A stretch of 21,677 nucleotides of DNA from Chloroflexota bacterium (GTDB lineage: Bacteria; Chloroflexota; Limnocylindria; QHBO01), in the NCBI GenBank assembly GCA_020848055.1, contig JADLBB010000071.1, forward strand, positions 1-21,677. Reading direction: 5' to 3'. The translations under genes were made by a program, and so were the position numbers. The notes under the pieces are model-generated. The model had not been told where the DNA came from, did no database searches, and worked only from the letters and a program-made list of their open reading frames with translations. Each line of letters starts with the position of its first letter. Positions within the stretch are counted from its first letter, which is position 1. Shown one piece after another: positions 16,728-21,677 of the stretch.

Positions 16728-18598
16728 CGGACACCGTCGTCCTGGCCTATTCGGGTGGACTCGATACCTCGGTCGCGGTGCCGTGGCTGCGCGAGACGCG
16801 CGGCGTGGACGTCGTGACCCTGACCGCCGACGTCGGCGGCGGTGCGGCATCGGAGCAGGTGCTGGCCCGCGCGCTGGCCGGCGGCGCGCGCGAGGCCCTG
16901 GCGGTGGACGCACGCGAGGCATTCGTGACCGACTTCGTGTGGCCCACCCTCCAGGCCGGCGCCCGCTACCAGGGCGTCTATCCACTGGCGACGGCCATCG
17001 CCCGACCGCTGATCGCCCGCCTGCTGGTGGAGGTGGCTCACGAGGTGGGGGCCCGATCGGTGGCCCACGGCTGCACCGGCAAGGGCAACGACCAGGTTCG
17101 CTTCGACGTCGCCGTCGCGGCACTCGACCCGACCCTGGACGTCATCGCTCCGATGCGGGTCGGCATGGGCATGAACCGCGACGAGGAGGTCGCCTACGCC
17201 CACTCCCACGGCATCGAGATCGACGCGGGCCCCGGCTCCCCGTTCAGCATCGACCTCAACCTGTGGGGCAGGTCGGTCGAGGCCGGGGTCCTGGAGGACC
17301 CGTGGGCAGCGCCGCCTCCGGAGGCCTACACCTGGACCATCGACCCGCGCGACGCGCCGCGCGACGCCGACGAGGTGGTGATCGGCTTCGGCAGTGGCGT
17401 TCCGGTCAGCCTCGACGGCCATCGAACTGACGGCCCGGCCCTGATCGAGGCGCTCAACCACCGGGCGGGGGCCTATGGCATCGGGCGCATCGACCACATC
17501 GAAGACCGCCTGGTCGGGATCAAGAGCCGCGAGATCTACGAGGCGCCGGCGGCGGTCCTGCTGCACACCGCGCACGACGCGCTGGAGTCGCTCACGCTGT
17601 CGCGCGAGCTGCTGGCCTTCAAGCGACAGGTCGCCGATCGCTTCGCGACGCTCGCCTACGACGGGCTGTGGTACGGCGAGCTGGCGCGCTCGCTGCGCGC
17701 GTTCGTGACATGGACCCAGCGCCACGTGACCGGAGAGGTCCGGCTGCGCCTGCTGCCCGGCGCCGCGCAGGTGGTCGGACGCCGCTCGCCCACCTCCCTG
17801 TACGACCTGACCCTGGCCAGCTACGGCGCCGATGACACCTTCGATCACCAGGCGGCGGTCGGCTTCATTCGCCTGTGGGGCCTTCCGGTGCGGACGCAGT
17901 CGGCCATTCGCGGTCCGTTCGAGGACACCGACGAGGCGCCGCTGCTCGATCGACTGTCCACCGAGCGCCGGACTCGCACGGATGCTGCCGCGAGCGGCGC
18001 TCCGAGTAAGGCGGCCCAGGTGCCGGTGGCCGCGGGTCCCACGCCGGTGGCGGTGGCCGCCCCGATCGCGGCGGCCAGCAACGGATGGCCGGCGGCACCG
18101 GCGGCGGTGGTCGGCGAGCACGTGGTGTCGCCGCTGACCGCGGGGGCATCGTTCCAGCGCCGGGCCCGCGGGGCCGACGTGGACGCCATCCTGGCCATCA
18201 ACCAGCGCTATGCGCGCCGCGGGATCCTGCTGTCGCGCACGGCCGAAGAGATCCGCGCCCAGCTCGGAGACTTCCGCGTGTGTGAGCTTGACGGTCGCGT
18301 GGTCGGCATCGCCGCCCTGCGCGACTACGGAGACGGGCTCGGCGAGCTGCGTTCGCTGGCCGTCCGTGACGAGGCGCAGGGCCGCGGCTTCGGCGAGATG
18401 CTGGTGCGGGCGATCGTTCGCGACGCGCGCGATGCACGCATCGGCCAGCTGTACGTGCTGACCGCCAACCCCGGCTACTTCGCCCTGCATGGCTTCGAGG
18501 AGATCGCCTGGGAATCGGTGCCGGCCGTCCTGGACGCCGATCGCGCCTCCGGCATCGCGCGCCGCCGCTGGAACACGGCCATGGTGCTGGCCCCGTGA
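16724..18598 (+). CDS. argG: Argininosuccinate synthase fused to a GNAT (N-acetylglutamate synthase-like) domain
   Basis: 624 residues. Residues 1 to about 400 are a complete argininosuccinate synthase, which joins citrulline and aspartate using ATP: AYSGGLDTS P-loop (8-16), HGCTGKGNDQVRFD, and DLNLWGRSVEAG. An Ala/Pro/Val-rich linker follows (about 415-475). Residues 477-624 form a GNAT acetyltransferase with the acetyl-CoA loop Q552-GRGFG (552-557), GELRSLAV before it, and YVLTANPGYFALHGFEEI after it. That last pattern is the signature of short N-acetylglutamate synthases such as mycobacterial ArgA (Rv2747). There is no stop, start or ribosome binding site at the junction, so the fusion is real in this sequence. 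The ATG overlaps the argH stop and has AGGAG 8 nt upstream. NAGS activity is inferred from the motif and the operon. Confidence 0.94.
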   Translation: MTDTVVLAYSGGLDTSVAVPWLRETRGVDVVTLTADVGGGAASEQVLARALAGGAREALAVDAREAFVTDFVWPTLQAGARYQGVYPLATAIARPLIARLLVEVAHEVGARSVAHGCTGKGNDQVRFDVAVAALDPTLDVIAPMRVGMGMNRDEEVAYAHSHGIEIDAGPGSPFSIDLNLWGRSVEAGVLEDPWAAPPPEAYTWTIDPRDAPRDADEVVIGFGSGVPVSLDGHRTDGPALIEALNHRAGAYGIGRIDHIEDRLVGIKSREIYEAPAAVLLHTAHDALESLTLSRELLAFKRQVADRFATLAYDGLWYGELARSLRAFVTWTQRHVTGEVRLRLLPGAAQVVGRRSPTSLYDLTLASYGADDTFDHQAAVGFIRLWGLPVRTQSAIRGPFEDTDEAPLLDRLSTERRTRTDAAASGAPSKAAQVPVAAGPTPVAVAAPIAAASNGWPAAPAAVVGEHVVSPLTAGASFQRRARGADVDAILAINQRYARRGILLSRTAEEIRAQLGDFRVCELDGRVVGIAALRDYGDGLGELRSLAVRDEAQGRGFGEMLVRAIVRDARDARIGQLYVLTANPGYFALHGFEEIAWESVPAVLDADRASGIARRRWNTAMVLAP

Positions 18599-19560
18599 CC
18601 GCGGTCACCGCCAGGGCACGCCGGCCGGCCTCGCGGCCGCGCCACCTGCTGTCATCGGCCGACCTGGGGCCGGACGGGCAGGAGCGAGTGCTCGCCCTTG
18701 CCGCGGCGCTGCGACGCGGGCGTCACGCCGGCAGGGCGCCGGGCCACGGACTGGAAGGCCGGATGGTGGCCATGCTGTTCGAGAAGCCGAGCCTGCGCAC
18801 CCGCGTGACGTTCGACGCGGGCATCACCGCCCTCGGCGGCCATGCCATCTACCTCGGGCCCGACGAGGTCGGCATCGGGCGTCGCGAGACGGCCACCGAC
18901 GTGGCCCGCAACCTGGTCCGCTGGGTGGATGCCATCGTGTTCCGAACCTTCGCGCATACGACGCTGGTGGAGCTGGCGGAGGCGTCGTCGGTGCCGGTCA
19001 TCAACGCGCTGAGCGACCTGGAGCACCCCTGCCAGGCCCTGGCCGATATGCTGACCCTGGCCGGCCGCCTCGGGTCGCTGCGGGGCCGCCGGCTGGCGTT
19101 CATCGGTGACGGCAACAACGTGTGCCATTCGTTGTTGCTGGCTGGCAGCAACGCCGGGCTGCGCCTGAGCGTGGCGACGCCGCCGGGCTACGAGCCGAGC
19201 CCGATCGTGGTTCGCGATGCGCTCGAGCTCGCCCGCCGCAGCGGGGGCTCCGTCGAGATCGGCACCGATCCGCGCGCGGCGGTGGCCGGCGCCGACGCGG
19301 TGTACACCGACACCTGGACCTCCATGGGTGCCGAGGCCGAGGCCGACCTGCGGCGCATCCGGTTCGCCGGCTACCGCGTGGACGCCGCACTGCTGGCCGG
19401 CGCGCCGGACGCGCTGGTCATGCACTGTCTGCCCGCCCACCGCGGCGAGGAGATCAGCGACGAGGCGCTCGACGGACCGACCTCGGTCGTGCTCGACCAG
19501 GCCGAGAACCGGCTGTACGTCCAGCAGGCGCTGCTGCTGGACCTGCTGGAGGCATCGTGA
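18595..19560 (+). CDS. argF: Ornithine carbamoyltransferase
   Basis: A 321-residue enzyme that makes citrulline from ornithine and carbamoyl phosphate. The carbamoyl-phosphate motif is FEKPSLRTR (62-70), with Leu where most OTCs have Thr, a known variant. HPCQ (144-147), DGNNVCHS, DTWTSMGAE (the SMG ornithine loop) and HCLPAHRGEE with C278 are all present. The SMG loop argues against the N-acetylornithine or N-succinylornithine enzymes. The GTG at 18595 overlaps the argG stop (GTGA). No clear ribosome binding site is seen, so translation probably depends on coupling to argG. Confidence 0.95.
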   Translation: MTAVTARARRPASRPRHLLSSADLGPDGQERVLALAAALRRGRHAGRAPGHGLEGRMVAMLFEKPSLRTRVTFDAGITALGGHAIYLGPDEVGIGRRETATDVARNLVRWVDAIVFRTFAHTTLVELAEASSVPVINALSDLEHPCQALADMLTLAGRLGSLRGRRLAFIGDGNNVCHSLLLAGSNAGLRLSVATPPGYEPSPIVVRDALELARRSGGSVEIGTDPRAAVAGADAVYTDTWTSMGAEAEADLRRIRFAGYRVDAALLAGAPDALVMHCLPAHRGEEISDEALDGPTSVVLDQAENRLYVQQALLLDLLEAS

Positions 19561-20588
19561 GCGAAGCGCCCGTCCGCGTCGCGGTGGTCGGCGCCTCCGG
19601 CTACGCGGGCGCCGAGCTGGTCCGGCTGCTGGCCGGCCACCCCGGGGTACGGATCACGTCGCTCCATGCGCGCGGCCGGGACCACGCCCCGCTGGGCGAC
19701 GCCTACCCCGGGCTGGCGCCGCTGGGGCTCGAGCTGGTGGACGGGGCGCCGGAGCCGGGTAGCGTGGACGTCGCCTTCCTGGCCATGCCGCATGGTGCCT
19801 CGGCCACCCTGGCCGTGGCGCTGGCCGCGGGCGGCACCACCGTGGTGGACATCGGCGCCGACCTGCGCCTGCGCGACCCGGCCGACTACCCCGCCTGGTA
19901 CGGCTTCGAGCACCCGGCACCGGACGCCCTGGCCGATGCGGTCTACGGCCTGACCGAGTTCGCCCGCGATCGCCTGCGCGGCGCTCGCCTGATCGCCAAC
20001 CCGGGTTGCTATCCGACCGCCGCGCTGCTGGCACTGACCCCGTTCGCCCGTCGCGGGCTGCTGGACGGCCCGGTGGTGGTGGACGCCAAGTCCGGCGTGA
20101 GCGGCGCCGGGCGCGGGGCCGGGACGGACTTCCTGTACACCGAGCTCGAGGGCGGTACCAAGGCGTACGGTATCCCGCGCCACCGCCACGCCGCCGAGAT
20201 CGCCCAGGGCCTGGCCGATGCCGGCGCGGCCGGCATCGAGCTGACCTTCGTTCCGCACCTGGTGCCCCAGGTACGCGGCCTGCTGACGACCTGCTACCTG
20301 CGCCTCGGCTCGGACCTGGACGACGAGGCGCTGGCGACCATCCTGGCCGAGGACTATGGTGGCGAGGCGTTCGTGCACCCATCGCGCACGCCGCCGTCCA
20401 CCAAGTGGACGTGGGGCTCCAACGCGGCCTTCGTGTTCGCGGCGCGCACCGGCCCCGGGAGGGCGGTGGCGATCGGCGCCATCGACAACCTGGGCAAGGG
20501 CGCCGCGGGCCAGGCGCTGCAGAACATGAACGTGGCCCTCGGCCTGCCCGAGGACGCCGGACTGGGCGGAACGGGGATCTTCCCGTGA
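19557..20588 (+). CDS. argC: N-acetyl-gamma-glutamyl-phosphate reductase
   Basis: A 343-residue NADP-dependent reductase, third step of the acetylated ornithine pathway. The N-terminal Rossmann motif GASGYAGAELVRLL (about 12-25) binds NADP. NPGCYPTA carries the catalytic cysteine C151. KSGVSGAGRGAG, followed by YGIPRHRH, is the usual substrate-binding region, and DNLGKGAAGQALQNMN is near the C-terminus as expected. The GTG at 19557 overlaps the argF stop and has GGAGG 4 nt upstream. Length is normal. Confidence 0.96.
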   Translation: MSEAPVRVAVVGASGYAGAELVRLLAGHPGVRITSLHARGRDHAPLGDAYPGLAPLGLELVDGAPEPGSVDVAFLAMPHGASATLAVALAAGGTTVVDIGADLRLRDPADYPAWYGFEHPAPDALADAVYGLTEFARDRLRGARLIANPGCYPTAALLALTPFARRGLLDGPVVVDAKSGVSGAGRGAGTDFLYTELEGGTKAYGIPRHRHAAEIAQGLADAGAAGIELTFVPHLVPQVRGLLTTCYLRLGSDLDDEALATILAEDYGGEAFVHPSRTPPSTKWTWGSNAAFVFAARTGPGRAVAIGAIDNLGKGAAGQALQNMNVALGLPEDAGLGGTGIFP

Positions 20589-21677
20589 GCATCGAGCCGA
20601 TCCCGGGTGGCGTGACGGCGCCCGCGGGCTTCATGGCCGCCTCTGCACGGGCCGGACTGCGCTCCGGCCCCGGCCCAGACCTGGCGCTGCTGATCAGCGG
20701 GCGCGGTCCGGTGCCGGCGGCGGCCACGTTCACCCGCAACCGGCTGCGGGCTGCGCCGGTCGAGGTCTCGATGAGATCGCTGCGGGCATCGGGCGGGCGG
20801 GCGGCGGCAGTCATCGCCAACGCCGGGTGCGCGAACGCGGGCACCGGACCCGACGGGCTCGACGACGCGCGCGCGGTGCAGGCCATGGTGGCCGGGCGCA
20901 TCGGCGTGGCCGGCCGGCACGTGATGGTCGCCTCGACCGGGCTCATCGGCTCGCGGCTGGACGTCGGGCGCATCGGGGCGGCGCTCGATCGGCTCCAGCC
21001 GGCGCCCACGCTGAGGGCCGGACGCGAGGCGGCGAGCGCGATCATGACCACCGATACCCGGCGCAAGGAGGCCGCGGTCGAGGTGCAGCTGGACCGCCGT
21101 GCTGCGGTTCGCATCGGCGGCATGGCCAAGGGCTCGGGCATGATCCATCCACAGATGGGCACCATGCTGGCCTTCCTGGCCACCGATGCGACCATCGAGC
21201 CCGAACTCCTGCGCGCCGTGCTGCGCGAGGCGGTGGAGGTGACCTTCAACCAGGTGACCGTGGACGGCGACTCGTCCACCAACGACACGGTCCTCGTCCT
21301 GGCCAACGGGGCTGCGGGAGGGCGCCCGCTGACCGACGGGACGGCATTCGAGCGCTTCCGCGCCGGAGTGGGGGCGGTGTGCCGCTCGCTGGCTGAACAG
21401 ATCGCCGCCGATGGCGAGGGCGCCACGCGCCGCATCGACGTGACCGTCAGCGGCGCTCGGGACGACCGCGAGGCGCGCGCGGCGGCGCGGACCGTGGCGG
21501 GATCCAGCCTGGTCAAGACGGCCGTCCATGGCGGCGACCCGAACTGGGGACGCATCGGCGCAGCTGCCGGACGGGCGGGCGTGGCGTTCGACCCGGCGCG
21601 GCTGGCGGTGCGCATCGGTCCGGTGGTTGTCTACGATGGACGCCCGGTCGCGTTCGACGAACGAGCTGCCAGCCGCG
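20585..21677 (+). CDS. argJ: ArgJ: glutamate N-acetyltransferase/ornithine acetyltransferase, 3' end outside window
   Basis: 364 residues of the enzyme that recycles the acetyl group from N-acetylornithine to glutamate. The autoproteolysis and active-site region reads AKGSGMIHPQMGTML, with K182, G183 and nucleophile T193, the new N-terminus of the beta chain. GDPNWGRIGAA near the end is also typical. The residue before T193 is Gly where Ala is common. There is no stop before the window end, so perhaps 30 residues are missing. Whether it is monofunctional or also uses acetyl-CoA cannot be told from sequence; a NAGS-like domain in the same operon favours the monofunctional form. The GTG at 20585 overlaps the argC stop. 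argB and argD are not seen and may follow. Confidence 0.95.
   Translation, partial: MSIEPIPGGVTAPAGFMAASARAGLRSGPGPDLALLISGRGPVPAAATFTRNRLRAAPVEVSMRSLRASGGRAAAVIANAGCANAGTGPDGLDDARAVQAMVAGRIGVAGRHVMVASTGLIGSRLDVGRIGAALDRLQPAPTLRAGREAASAIMTTDTRRKEAAVEVQLDRRAAVRIGGMAKGSGMIHPQMGTMLAFLATDATIEPELLRAVLREAVEVTFNQVTVDGDSSTNDTVLVLANGAAGGRPLTDGTAFERFRAGVGAVCRSLAEQIAADGEGATRRIDVTVSGARDDREARAAARTVAGSSLVKTAVHGGDPNWGRIGAAAGRAGVAFDPARLAVRIGPVVVYDGRPVAFDERAASR

Noticed and set aside
16301..18490. Long antisense frame (729 codons) opposite argG and the argH end
   Set aside because: No family motif, composition of a GC-rich shadow frame, and it lies wholly opposite genes with clear homology.
15578..18598. An open frame of 1006 codons that spans argH and argG
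   Set aside because: Its first 382 codons are an out-of-frame Arg/Pro/Gly-rich reading of argH. The real argG begins at 16724 with a ribosome binding site and the known N-terminus.

Overview
The window is GC-rich bacterial chromosomal DNA, densely packed with ordinary-looking genes on both strands and with very short intergenic gaps. No rRNA, tRNA, CRISPR array, transposase or phage gene was found. Codon and base use, an sseA-sufE-like pair, a class IIIc adenylyl cyclase, and start codons sitting directly behind TANNNT boxes suggest a high-GC lineage that uses leaderless mRNAs, such as Actinomycetota or a GC-rich Chloroflexota class. The sequence alone does not settle the phylum.

Layout. (1) 1-872 (-): XdhC/CoxI-family protein, cut by the window edge. 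It is divergent from 906-2279 (+), a GlcD-type FAD-linked oxidase. (2) 2280-2603: the only sizeable gene-free stretch. It lies between convergent genes and holds a nested, highly structured inverted repeat. (3) 4861-3497 and 3500-2604 (-): a second FAD-linked oxidase with an overlapping CDF metal exporter. They are divergent from (4) 4927-6257 (+), a thiosulfate sulfurtransferase and a SufE-like protein. (5) 7533-6310 (-): an adenylyl cyclase with a MerR-like/regulatory N-terminus. It is divergent from (6) 7652-12138 (+), a multispanning membrane protein, an ABC ATPase and two ABC-2 permeases. (7) 12166-14372 (+): a small membrane protein and a large Vps62-like protein with a membrane anchor. 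(8) 14444-14668 (+): a LapA-like small membrane protein. It converges on 15219-14728 (-), a four-helix membrane protein. (9) 15342 to the window end (+): an arginine biosynthesis operon, argH-argG-argF-argC-argJ, with every junction a 4-nt overlap. ArgJ is cut by the edge.

Main points of interest. ArgG carries a C-terminal GNAT domain that resembles the short N-acetylglutamate synthases. One polypeptide would then hold both the entry step and the penultimate step of arginine synthesis. Eight genes that begin transcription units have a TANNNT -10 box only 6-9 nt before a start codon, which leaves no room for a ribosome binding site, while several internal genes have good Shine-Dalgarno sequences. 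The argH upstream region carries a cluster of short palindromes, including a perfect 7-bp inverted repeat abutting the predicted -35. The Vps62-like membrane protein and the structured convergent intergenic element are the least explained items.
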